A stretch of DNA of 34,121 nt from Paracoccaceae bacterium (GTDB lineage Bacteria > Pseudomonadota > Alphaproteobacteria > Rhodobacterales > Rhodobacteraceae): NCBI GenBank assembly GCA_026707935.1, contig JAPOVX010000323.1, forward strand, positions 1-34,121. The letters run 5' to 3'. Position 1 is the first letter of the stretch. Each line of letters begins with the position of its first letter. The position numbers and the translations under genes were made by a program. Below are positions 26,399 through 33,469 of this stretch, piece after piece. The notes beneath the pieces were generated by a model that saw nothing but the letters and a program-made list of their open reading frames with translations, did not search any database and was not told the origin of the DNA.

Positions 26399-26544
26399 AA
26401 GCAGCGCCGGATAGGCGGCTGAGAGAGGCAAAAACCCGCGGATCGACAAAAAGCATTAACTTTCCGCCGGATAGACGGCTGAGACAATCCGTCTTATGTT
26501 TCACGTGAAACATCTGTCTTCCCGCCGGTCGGGCGGCTGAGAGT
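26399..26544. CRISPR. Three degenerate repeats on a 60/58-nt period, type I-F CRISPR-like mini-array
   Basis: Three related 28-nt units start at 26399, 26459 and 26517, leaving intervals of 32 and 30 nt. Cores are CGCCGGATAGGCGGCTGAGA, CGCCGGATAGACGGCTGAGA and CGCCGGTCGGGCGGCTGAGA. Each has a (C)CGCC/GGCG(G) stem around a 5-nt loop. Type I-F repeats have the same length, a CTGCC-GTATA-GGCAG hairpin, a GCT(A/C)AGA tail and 32-nt spacers. The match in period, loop position and tail is striking. However, the units differ at many flanking positions, the third loop is different, the second interval holds a parS palindrome, and no cas genes are present. Iteron-like protein-binding sites are an alternative. 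Confidence 0.4.
26496..26513. promoter_or_regulatory. parS: Perfect parS-type palindrome ATGTTTCACGTGAAACAT
   Basis: The 18-bp perfect palindrome contains TGTTTCACGTGAAACA, which fits the consensus bound by chromosomal-type ParB/Spo0J CTPases in bacteria. It lies between the second and third hairpin repeats. No canonical parB is in the window, and the nearby ParA operon encodes only small partner proteins. The site may serve a ParB encoded outside the window or the host chromosome's ParB. Confidence 0.7.
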
Positions 26545-27161
26545 GGGATTGCAGACAACCGACGTTGTCCCGACTCGGACCAACTGTTTTTTTGGCGTCG
26601 GGAAACCTGAACAGTCCCCCACGGTCACATCTCGCTCCGGGCGCGTCAGTTCCCGGGAAAAACAACGCAATCGGCGCAGCAATACGGGAATTCCCCGGCT
26701 TCGAGGAGGCGCCGGAGTCCGCCATGTACGTCGATTCGAGCCGGAAAGAGAGGCACGGCCCGAGGAACAGGTCTCAACGTCAGTCAGGTCGGCCTTGATG
26801 CCATGGGCAGCCGCGATGACGATGCAGCCTATTGATGCACTGAAGCAGGCACTGACAGTTGGCCCATGTGAACACACATGCTTGGAGGACGAGGTCGGGT
26901 CGTTTCTCCTCCTGCTCTGGTCCCACCCGAAGAAAAATCGCTTGAACCTCCTGTATGGCGCTTACGACTCCCCTGCCCCGTTCCTTGCGCTGCCCGCTTG
27001 CACCAAAACGAGGTCGGTTCGGCTGCCTTCCCCGTCGCTCGCAGCAAAGCGGCCAAATATGACTGCCTGCCGCAGCGACAAATCCGCGTTTCCCAGGCAC
27101 GGGCCTCAAGGTTCAGCAGAAGGAGCACTTCGACTGCAATGAAATTGGATTTGCTCGATTT
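26545..27161. other. No supportable gene
   Basis: Several frames are open on both strands (for example 26543-27142 plus and 26494-26877 minus), but none shows a family motif or a credible ribosome-binding site. The stretch is GC-balanced and probably consists of old gene remnants. Confidence 0.35.
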
Positions 27162-27221
27162 GTACAGATTCCGACGGTAATGAACGCGATTCCGACCGGA
27201 TTTGAACGTGAGTCCGGCTGG
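27162..27221. repeat. Short tandem-type repeats resembling an IS21-family end
   Basis: GATTCCGACGG recurs at 27168-27178 and 27188-27198, and a diverged GAGTCCGGCTGG follows at 27210. The last two sit in 19-bp units beginning TGAACG, 22 bp apart (27181 and 27203). IS21-family elements carry several such short repeats at each end as transposase-binding sites. No istA or istB gene is adjacent, so this would be a solitary remnant end. Confidence 0.4.
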
Positions 27222-27593
27222 AAATGCCTAAATTGCGCCCGTTGATGCACAAAGCTGGCGTTTCGGGATGCTGGCGAGACAGGACGATCCCGCGGTATTC
27301 GCCCTTGCAGGTGAATGAAACCCCTTTCGCCAATAACGCGCCTAATCGGCTACGTCATTTTCGCAAGTCGCGTACGCCGCAGGTACAAAAGCCGTCACTT
27401 TGCAATCGATTGCTACCATTGTGGCCTGACCGGCACAGCATTGCTGGCCGAATGCCGTTCCCGTCCTATCATGCAATCGGACGACTCGAGCACCGAGCGT
27501 TTATCCTTTTTCTCCGCGCAGCCGTTTCCGGTTGGATTCGAATTGTCGACGCAAAACTCTGGCCACACTCCTTCGGACTTTCCCGCGCTAAGA

Positions 27594-27689
27594 GCTTGCA
27601 TCAAAATGCTATATGTTGTGCCAATTTGCGCCGAAAACCGGCGTTAGTCGCAAGATATTGCGCTAAGGTTGGACTTTTGGGTCAAACTC
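27594..27689 (+). repeat. 96-bp direct repeat, copy 1
   Basis: It matches 28185-28280 at 89 of 96 positions with no gap. It contains the hairpin CGCCG-AAAAC-CGGCG, then TTAGTCGCAAGATATTGCGC. No open frame covers it. Copies lie 591 bp apart in a gene-free, repeat-rich stretch upstream of parA. It could be part of a replication origin, a recombination site or an RNA gene; the sequence does not decide. Confidence 0.75.
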
Positions 27690-27710
27690 TCACTAAAACC
27701 AGATACAAAT

Positions 27711-27734
27711 CCGGTAATTTTTTTAATACGGGTA
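27711..27734. repeat. 24-bp imperfect palindrome, partition/operator-like site A
   Basis: CCGGTAATTT-TTTTAATACGGGTA preceded by AGATACAAAT. It is one of four related sites leading towards parA; the best copy is at 29057-29080. It lies just after the first 96-bp repeat. Likely bound by a small DNA-binding protein of the parA operon (inference). Confidence 0.5.
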
Positions 27735-28184
27735 ATCACAATATACCAACACGGAACATTCGGAGGCACCCCAATCTGACCGAAAAAGCGAGATGGGCGC
27801 AGGATGGGTTCCTATGCGGTTTATCAGATCCTTCCAGCGCAAAATGCCATTCCAATCAAGGAATCCTGTCTCCTGCTCGGCAAATGAAATACTGCGGCGG
27901 CAATGGTTCGGGGCTCGGGCCGCGGACCAGCTAACCAAACCGGGCGGGCGATCTCCCAGGGGGCGTGGCCAAATTGCTACCAAAAATAATTGGTTACCAC
28001 GACTCATGTCTGTATCTAACCTACCAATCCAAAAGTTCAGCCCAAACGCTGGCCAGCCGCCCGTCGGCGGGCGGCGGTCATCTATTCGTGGTCGAGCCCT
28101 ATCCCCGTACGGCAACAGGCAGGCATGTTTCGGATCCTGAACGGATCCGTCCATACTGCTCTGCCCTTGCTCAAACGTTTACGT

Positions 28185-28280
28185 GCTTGAATCACAATGC
28201 TTTATTTTGTGCCAGTTTGCGCCGAAAACCGGCGTTAGTCGCAAGATATTGCGCCAAGGTTGGACTTTTCGGTCAAACTC
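28185..28280 (+). repeat. 96-bp direct repeat, copy 2
   Basis: Seven substitutions relative to 27594-27689 and the same spacing throughout. The CGCCG-AAAAC-CGGCG hairpin and the following 30 bases are identical, so the conserved core is about 45 bp. Unlike copy 1, it is not followed by a copy of the 24-bp palindrome. Confidence 0.75.
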
Positions 28281-29056
28281 CGAGAAACACGTGAGGCCGA
28301 GAAACGCCATCACCGAAGTAGATCATGTGAACTTCAATGCCTGTTGGAACTCCAAGTATAGACGTAATATCCAGCGCACAAAACGATGATCAGGATTTTC
28401 TCAATCCGGACGACCGTAACATTTGGGCCGTTTCCAGCATCCACCCTGATTCGGGTTGAATTGAACTTGCCTGCACGTTGTTGCCCATCCTTTGTGCCAA
28501 TGCGACGACATAACACTTGGACCTCGGGGACAACCGATTCCTCGACCCCTGCCCCGTTTTCATCCGCCGCCCGCATTCGTCAGTGCCCCGCCTGGCTCCG
28601 TTTCGCCGACATCGATGGCCGGAATCCATGATCGAACGCGTTTTCCAGTGTTTTCGAATGGAATTTGACCGGCGCTGATCCTGGTAGACGTGCCGCTGCG
28701 AAACAAAAGGGCCCATTTTTTGCTTTCACCGATATGCCAAGTTCCAAACAACCCGCGACAACTCCATCGATTTCTGCCATTTTCCCCCATTTGAGTACCA
28801 ACCGTGGCCGAACTTCCCAGAAGGCCGGATTCTCCAGCGCCGCCGTGGTGTCAGTCCGTTTGCTGCACCTCGCCCAATTTCGTCCTTCCTTTCGCTTCCT
28901 CCTCGCCAAATCGCCATATCACCGAAAGGCGCCAGTCCCGAACCATTGTCGCCCACGTTTTCGCGGCCATTTCCCGTTGTTTCGACAAGGTTGCCACAAA
29001 CATTTGTCGTGCACTACTGGACGTTCTCGTACCTCGTATACAAAACAGATATAAAA
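28281..29056. other. Gene-free stretch upstream of the partition locus
   Basis: No gene is supportable. A minus-strand frame at 28580-28909 is open (contains LVLKWGKMAEIDGVVAGCL) but has no recognised domain or good ribosome-binding site, and adjacent frames carry similar-looking text, so it may be a decayed gene. The region is poorer in GC than the gene blocks. Confidence 0.35.
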
Positions 29057-29080
29057 CCGGTAATTTTATTAATACCGGTA
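29057..29080. repeat. 24-bp near-perfect palindrome, partition/operator-like site B
   Basis: CCGGTAATTT-TATTAATACCGGTA, preceded by AGATATAAAA. The outer arms (ACCGGTA and TACCGGT) are inverted copies. It lies about 300 bp before parA and is the best member of the set with sites at 27711, 29288 and 29317. Confidence 0.55.
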
Positions 29081-29287
29081 ACCGAAATAGCCTTTTCCAA
29101 AACAAGGCGATTCTCGCACATGAAATGCCGAGATATGTCAAACTACCTAAATTGCCCAAACGGGCGCTACACGTATTCCTCCGCGATCTGAGAGCCATTT
29201 CCAGTTCAGACCGTCGATCCCATCAACATTGCCAAGGTCATGGTGGCGGAAAAACGGCAATATCGCGGATTGAAAGCGGATACAAAA

Positions 29288-29338
29288 CAGGTAATTTAAC
29301 CAATATCGGTATAAAACAGGTTGATTAAAATACCGACA
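29288..29338. repeat. Two adjacent copies of the parA-upstream site (C1 and C2)
   Basis: C1 is CAGGTAATTTAACC followed by AATATCGGTA (29288-29311). C2 is CAGGTTGATTAAAA followed by TACCGACA (29317-29338). Both are preceded by a (GA)TA(C/T)AAAA-like stretch. They end 35 bp before the parA start, where its promoter must lie, so binding there would repress parA. TATACA at 29342-29347 is a possible -10 element. Confidence 0.5.
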
Positions 29339-29372
29339 ATATATACAGTGCGGAAAGCAAATGGAGACGCCA

Positions 29373-30044
29373 ATGCCCGTCATCGTGCTGGCAAGCCCAA
29401 AAGGCGGCGCCGGAAAGACCACATGTTCAGCCCTCCTCGCTGCCGGTTTCGCCCGCCGCGGCATCACCGTGACCTTCTTCGATCTCGATCCTAACCGGGC
29501 GCTCTCGATCTGGGCCAGTCACGGTTTGCCGGAAAACGTGACGGACGGCGGGAATCCCGGCCCTGCCGAAGTCGTCCGCGCCATCAGGAACGCTGACCGC
29601 GACGGCCATATCGTCGTCGTCGACCTCGAAGGAATGGCTTCGCGAATCGTCAGCCGCGCAATTTCACAGGCTGACCTCGTGATCGTGCCCATGCAGCCCA
29701 CGGCCCTCGATTCCGCCATCGGGTCCGGAGCCCTCACGCTTATCCAGGAAGAGGAAGAGGCGCTTGGACGAGACATTCGCCATGCTGTCGTTCTCACCCG
29801 TACGAGCGCGATCAAAAGCAGGGTGCAACGTGACCTCGAAACGCAACTCGAAACGCTCGGAATAGACGTGATCCAACCGCCATTGATGCAACGCGCCGCA
29901 TTTGGTGAGATATTCACCTATGGAAAGGACCTCGAAACGATGGTCACGCGGTCCGAAATCACCACCGCCGGGAACATCGACAAGGCTGTCGAAAACGCCC
30001 GGCATTTCGTGGAGGCAGTCTATGACAGAATCGCCGCCGAATAG
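29373..30044 (+). CDS. parA: ParA-family partition ATPase
   Basis: 223 residues from ATG 29373, which has GGAG at 29363-29366. An ATG at 29361 would add four residues and has only a weaker GGA ahead. MPVIVLASPKGGAGKTTCSA contains the deviant Walker A box KGGAGKTT. FFDLDPNRALSIWA gives the Walker A' region, and HIVVVDLEGMASRI with LVIVPMQPTALDSAIGSG completes the ParA/MinD-type nucleotide fold. There is no N-terminal DNA-binding domain, so it is the small (type Ib-like) class in which operon repression falls to the small partner. The C-terminus overlaps the next gene by 23 bp. It would segregate the element using ATP-driven dynamics on the nucleoid. Confidence 0.9.
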   Translation: MPVIVLASPKGGAGKTTCSALLAAGFARRGITVTFFDLDPNRALSIWASHGLPENVTDGGNPGPAEVVRAIRNADRDGHIVVVDLEGMASRIVSRAISQADLVIVPMQPTALDSAIGSGALTLIQEEEEALGRDIRHAVVLTRTSAIKSRVQRDLETQLETLGIDVIQPPLMQRAAFGEIFTYGKDLETMVTRSEITTAGNIDKAVENARHFVEAVYDRIAAE

Positions 30045-30321
30045 ACTGGCCGGCTTCAAACTCAAGGCACGGGACAAGGGGAATCTCAGGGAATCTGTCG
30101 CCGTTGCAGACGAGATCGGTGACAAGCATGGTTACGCCGACCGCGCTCCGCGGAAACGGCCGGGCCGTAAGCCATCCCCGCGCCAATACCAGTTACACAT
30201 CAAGGTATTGCCCCACATCGGCGCAGCAATTGCGGAAGAGGCCCAGAGTCGGGGCCTTACGCAGGGACATTTCGTCGAGATGTTATGGACCTTCTACAAG
30301 GAGAACGGCGACAATGAGTGA
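30022..30321 (+). CDS. Small partner protein of ParA, probable centromere-binding
   Basis: 99 residues from ATG 30022-30024, with an excellent GGAGG at 30011-30015 inside the end of parA. The N-terminal half is basic and unstructured-looking (LAGFKLKARDKGNLRESVAV, then RKRPGRKPSPRQ). The C-terminal part (YQLHIKVLPHIGAAIAEEAQ, SRGLTQGHFVEMLWTFYKE) resembles a short strand plus two helices, as in ribbon-helix-helix proteins. In small-ParA partition loci the second gene encodes the centromere-binding protein and autorepressor, so it is the natural candidate to bind the 24-bp palindromes upstream. No classical ParB domain is present. Assignment is by context. Confidence 0.7.
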   Translation: MTESPPNRLAGFKLKARDKGNLRESVAVADEIGDKHGYADRAPRKRPGRKPSPRQYQLHIKVLPHIGAAIAEEAQSRGLTQGHFVEMLWTFYKENGDNE

Positions 30322-30568
30322 TCGACTGGCCGAAATGACGTTTGCCTTGGACATTGGCTGCATCACTGCACTGGAGCAAATGGCCACCGCTGAAAACAGG
30401 TCGATCAGCGACGTGCTGCAGTCCTCCATCGCCGCTCGCTGGAAAAATTTCTGCGAAACGGAGAGACGCCGCCGTGAAGCCGCACTCCGTGGAGACCGGA
30501 ACCGGATGATTTACGCGATACCCGGCGGTGTCACCATTTCCCAGCCCGACGGTCACTCCGGTTCATGA
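30314..30568 (+). CDS. Third small protein of the parA operon, ribbon-helix-helix-like
   Basis: 84 residues. ATG 30314-30316 overlaps the previous stop by 8 bp, and AAGGAG at 30298-30303 precedes it. MTFALDIGCITALEQMATAE and NRSISDVLQSSIAARW have the strand-helix-helix pattern of MetJ/Arc-type DNA-binding proteins (alternating hydrophobic strand, then LEQMA...NRSISDVL). The C-terminal 35 residues are polar. Two small putative DNA-binding proteins after one ParA is unusual; one may bind the centromere and the other the promoter. A transfer or replication regulator is an alternative. The 270 bp after it show no gene. Confidence 0.65.
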   Translation: MSDRLAEMTFALDIGCITALEQMATAENRSISDVLQSSIAARWKNFCETERRRREAALRGDRNRMIYAIPGGVTISQPDGHSGS

Positions 30569-30842
30569 GTGCTGTCCCCCGGACGACCGGAAAACCAGGC
30601 ATTTGCCCTATGCACATCGCGGTGATCTACCGTGGGAACGACGGACTATGGCCAGTACGAACCTGAAGTCACTGCAGATGAGGTCATGATCGCGCTTGAA
30701 CGGTACTCGACGCACGTATCTGCGACCCAAAACGATAGGCGAGGGACCACCCAACATCATTTTGCCAACTGTGGGCCCGCACTTGCAGGACCGGATCACG
30801 CCTCAGCCGTAATCACTGTTTTGCCACCCTGGAGAATACGCC

Positions 30843-31148
30843 ATGAGAACTTTTCCTGCAGCACTTGTCGTATTCCTGGCAGCCGCGGCGGTTGCCCAAG
30901 CACATTTTCCCGACAATTGCGATGAAATAATTGTTGCTGCAACCAAAGCTACAAACGAACTGGCCGCGAGCCGGGCGGAAAAGAACAACTGGCTTTCGGA
31001 CTGGAACGAGTCGCTCGGGAGTTCGATTCGTCCATTCACCATGGATGAATTTGCCGAATTTTTCATGATCGAGGCGCGAATAGCGGAAGCACAGGCTTTG
31101 TTCGATGATGCTCTCGACGAGTTGATCACCTGCACCGGAGGGTTGTGA
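30843..31148 (+). CDS. Small exported protein of unknown function
   Basis: 101 residues starting at ATG 30843 with TGGAG at 30830-30834. The signal peptide is textbook: MRTFPAALVVFLAAAAVAQA with cleavage before HFPD. The mature 81 residues are helical and acidic, with two Cys (DNCDEI near the start and LITCTGGL at the end) that could form a disulfide. The motif FTMDEFAEFFMIEARIAEAQ suggests a helical hairpin. No family is recognised. It converges with the primase gene, leaving 26 bp. Entry-exclusion or periplasmic accessory roles are conceivable for an element-encoded exported protein, but nothing in the sequence shows this. Confidence 0.7.
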   Translation: MRTFPAALVVFLAAAAVAQAHFPDNCDEIIVAATKATNELAASRAEKNNWLSDWNESLGSSIRPFTMDEFAEFFMIEARIAEAQALFDDALDELITCTGGL

Positions 31149-31174
31149 AAAGGAATCGGGTTCTTTGTCAGTCG

Positions 31175-32686
31175 TTACCGCGCTGGTTCCGGATCGACGA
31201 CCGCGACCATGACCGATCCGGGAAACAGATCGTCGTGCTCAACTGTCAGCCTGGCGAGAGCACCGTTGGCTGCCAGTTCCACAGTCACGGCCCCGCACTC
31301 CCGCAGGGCACCCTCCGGGTCATCATTCGACGCGGTGTACAACACCAGCCTTTCTGTCCTTGGCTCAACACCCGTCGTTGCTCCTGAACCAACCCTTTGC
31401 ACGTCATAGCCAAACAGGGCACCCTGACGGACCCGCATCTCCGCCCGGTAATGGTCTCGCAACAATGGTATGGGAATGCGCCCGACAATGTCCTCAAGTG
31501 CCTTTTCCAGCGACGCCCGCCGCTCGGGGCTGTCAAACTGCCGGCCTTCGATTTCGCGCTGCCAGAGCAGGTCGACCATGGGGCGGCTATCCGCAAGGAG
31601 CGTCCGCATGGCATCCGCTCCCTTTTCGCGAATGAAGTCATCCGGATCTTTCCCGTCCGGCATCATCACGAAACGAAGTGCGCGGCCAGGCTCCAGGAGC
31701 GGCAATGCCAGGTCGATGAGACGCATAGCAGCGCGATGCCCGGCCTCGTCACCGTCGAGTGTAATCACCAGCTCCGGACAGGTCCGCCACATGACGCGGA
31801 GCTGGCTTTCCGTGATTGACGTCCCGAGAGGCGCAACCGTGTTCGCGATCCCGGCGGAAACGAGCGCAACGACATCCATGTATCCTTCGACGACAATCAA
31901 TTGGCCGTTGCCCCCAAGCGCAGAGCGGGCAGGGGCCAGGTTGAACAGCGTCCGCCCCTTGTCGAAAACAGGGGACGCCGGGGAATTCATGTACTTCGCC
32001 GGAGCCCGTCGATTAAGCGCCCGGCCGCCAAATGCGATGCAGCGGCCCTGCGGATCCCGGATCGGAAACATGATCCGGTCACGGAAACGGTCATAAGGCG
32101 ACTTCCCGTCATCCGGTTGAACCACCAGGCCTGTCTCGATCAGATCGTCCAGTGAAACCCCCTTGCCGGTCAGGTACTGGGAGAGCAGCGAACGGTCGTT
32201 TGGCGCGTAACCGATCCCGAACAGCTCGGCCGTATCCGTGGTGATTTCGCGCTGTTCCAGGTATTTCCGTGCCCGGGTTCCTCTCGCGGCGTTGAGCTGC
32301 AGGCGAAAAAAAGCCTGGGCCTGCTCGACGATGCCGACCAGGTGGGACAGCCGGTCGGCCTTCGCCTTCGAATTCGGGGCAAGGGCAGGCATGTCCATGC
32401 CGGCGTCCCGGGCCAGCATTTCAACCGCCTCCAGAAAACCCACGTTAGAGGAGGCCCGCAGCCAGGCGATGGCATCGCCGCTCGCCTGGCACCCGAAACA
32501 GTAGTAATGGCCGCGCTCGTCATCGACCCTGAAGGACGGTATCTTCTCCTGATGGAATGGACAAAGCGCCCAGTACTCCCCCCTGGCCGGTTTTGAACGC
32601 CTGCTGTCCCAGGTGACCGAACGCCCGACGATTTCAGAAATCGATACGCGCGCCCGAAGCTGATCGAGAAACTCTTCCGGTATCAT
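31175..32686 (-). CDS. dnaG: DnaG-type primase (CHC2 zinc finger plus TOPRIM core)
   Basis: 503 residues from ATG 32684-32686, chosen because it overlaps the preceding stop by 4 bp; the frame stays open 44 codons upstream. The zinc finger is complete: Cys42, His45 (LCPFHQEKIPSF), Cys63, Cys66 (HYYCFGCQASGDAI). The catalytic core follows: LFGIGYAP, YDRFRDRIMFPIRDPQGR, TOPRIM motifs VVEGYMDV (265-272, Glu267) and DGDEAG (311-316), and KDPDDFI. The usual C-terminal DnaB-binding domain is not recognisable; the last 75 residues differ. It would make RNA primers for replication of the element or of transferred DNA. Its core is strikingly similar to the primase part of the relaxase, including the unusual stretch LLWQREIEGRQFDSPERRA. 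Confidence 0.9.
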   Translation of the reverse strand: MIPEEFLDQLRARVSISEIVGRSVTWDSRRSKPARGEYWALCPFHQEKIPSFRVDDERGHYYCFGCQASGDAIAWLRASSNVGFLEAVEMLARDAGMDMPALAPNSKAKADRLSHLVGIVEQAQAFFRLQLNAARGTRARKYLEQREITTDTAELFGIGYAPNDRSLLSQYLTGKGVSLDDLIETGLVVQPDDGKSPYDRFRDRIMFPIRDPQGRCIAFGGRALNRRAPAKYMNSPASPVFDKGRTLFNLAPARSALGGNGQLIVVEGYMDVVALVSAGIANTVAPLGTSITESQLRVMWRTCPELVITLDGDEAGHRAAMRLIDLALPLLEPGRALRFVMMPDGKDPDDFIREKGADAMRTLLADSRPMVDLLWQREIEGRQFDSPERRASLEKALEDIVGRIPIPLLRDHYRAEMRVRQGALFGYDVQRVGSGATTGVEPRTERLVLYTASNDDPEGALRECGAVTVELAANGALARLTVEHDDLFPGSVMVAVVDPEPAR

Positions 32687-32886
32687 GTGCTGTTCGGGGC
32701 TGCCTCTTTCCGTTGCGCAGGGGATGCGACCATCCCGACGTTTTTGAACAAGTCCAGCCGGCCCGAGTTCGGTGGGAGGTTGCCTACATCGTCGTAGCGC
32801 GGAAAGGTCACACCGCACGGCCGCCAGAAGTCCCGATCTTTGCAGGTCGTCTTGATGTTGATGTTGTAGGTATTGGGACGAGGCAT
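32683..32886 (-). CDS. Small conserved-looking protein upstream of the primase
   Basis: 67 residues from ATG 32884-32886, with AAAGGAG eight bases before it; upstream in-frame ATGs lack such a site. The sequence starts MPRPNTYNINIKTTCKDRDF and continues WRPCGVTFPRYDDVGN. This beta-rich opening recalls small plasmid proteins of unknown function encoded near replication genes. Its TGA overlaps the primase ATG (ATGA), so they are probably coupled. A role in replication or single-strand binding is a guess from context only. Confidence 0.7.
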   Translation of the reverse strand: MPRPNTYNINIKTTCKDRDFWRPCGVTFPRYDDVGNLPPNSGRLDLFKNVGMVASPAQRKEAAPNST

Positions 32887-32899
32887 GGCCAGACTCCTT

Positions 32900-33106
32900 T
32901 CATTGACATTTCGAGGCGCCACAGTCCCTGCAGACCACGCACCCCTTCCAACGTGTCACGGCCGGACTACTGCAGGCCGTGCAAAACCCCGGCGAGATGC
33001 GGCGGACCATGGATACACCAGGCGGATCATCCTCTGCCCGCCAGAAGTTGTCCGACGGAAAGACCTCGTTGCGAACAGCACGTACCGGGCCGCATGTCAG
33101 CGACAT
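32900..33106 (-). CDS. Zinc-ribbon small protein, possible first gene of the primase operon
   Basis: 68 residues from ATG 33104-33106. The C-terminal half has CTACSSPAVTRWKGCVVC followed by RDCGASKCQ, i.e. two CxxC pairs (CTAC and CVVCRDC) plus a final Cys, a treble-clef or zinc-ribbon pattern similar to the C-terminal ribbon of some ribonucleotide reductases. The N-terminal half is unremarkable. It ends 13 bp before the start of the next gene, in the same direction as the primase. No strong ribosome-binding site is visible, so it could also be the 3' stub of a longer gene whose upstream part is lost. Confidence 0.45.
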   Translation of the reverse strand: MSLTCGPVRAVRNEVFPSDNFWRAEDDPPGVSMVRRISPGFCTACSSPAVTRWKGCVVCRDCGASKCQ

Positions 33107-33459
33107 TTGGCGGAGAGGTATCCGTGGAAGACTTTCGGCGGGCCTGTCGTACCAACGAGGGAAAGTGCTACTGTTTTGGCCGGTTCCGTTGACGGAAACT
33201 GGCCGTACGGGGTATTGGAACAGCGGCGAGCGCCTGAATGAGAATAATCATGCGGCCGACCGGTTTCCACGACCAGGAATTCCGACCCGGGAACGGATGG
33301 CATTTTGGCGACCAGACGGTTTTCCTGAACGCAGCAGCGACGATTCGTCCCGTAGCGACCCTGGCGTGCCTTGTCCAATTTGAACCTGTCCGTGATTCAC
33401 GAAGCAGCGCAAGCCTGCCGCGGCCGGGGTGAGTCCATACTCTTTGGCTACTCGTCTGG
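33107..33459. other. No supportable gene
   Basis: Open frames exist on the minus strand (33097-33378) and plus strand (33238-33432), but neither has a recognised domain or a good translation start. The minus-strand frame ends in FHGYLSAKCR next to the zinc-ribbon gene and could be its lost upstream part in another frame. Confidence 0.3.
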
Positions 33460-33469
33460 CTACTCGTCT
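33446..33469. repeat. Perfect tandem duplication of a 12-bp unit
   Basis: GGCTACTCGTCT occurs twice back to back, across the 3' end of the TIR pseudogene. It creates a second copy of the in-frame TAG region. It looks like a slippage event in decaying sequence. Confidence 0.7.

Noticed and set aside
26199..26558. Minus-strand frame starting near the parS palindrome (contains MFHVKH)
   Set aside because: The MFHVKH text is only the translation of the parS palindrome; the frame has no domain and crosses the hairpin repeats.
27594..28280. CRISPR array formed by the 96-bp repeats
   Set aside because: Two copies, too long, and separated by about 500 bp; this is not CRISPR geometry.
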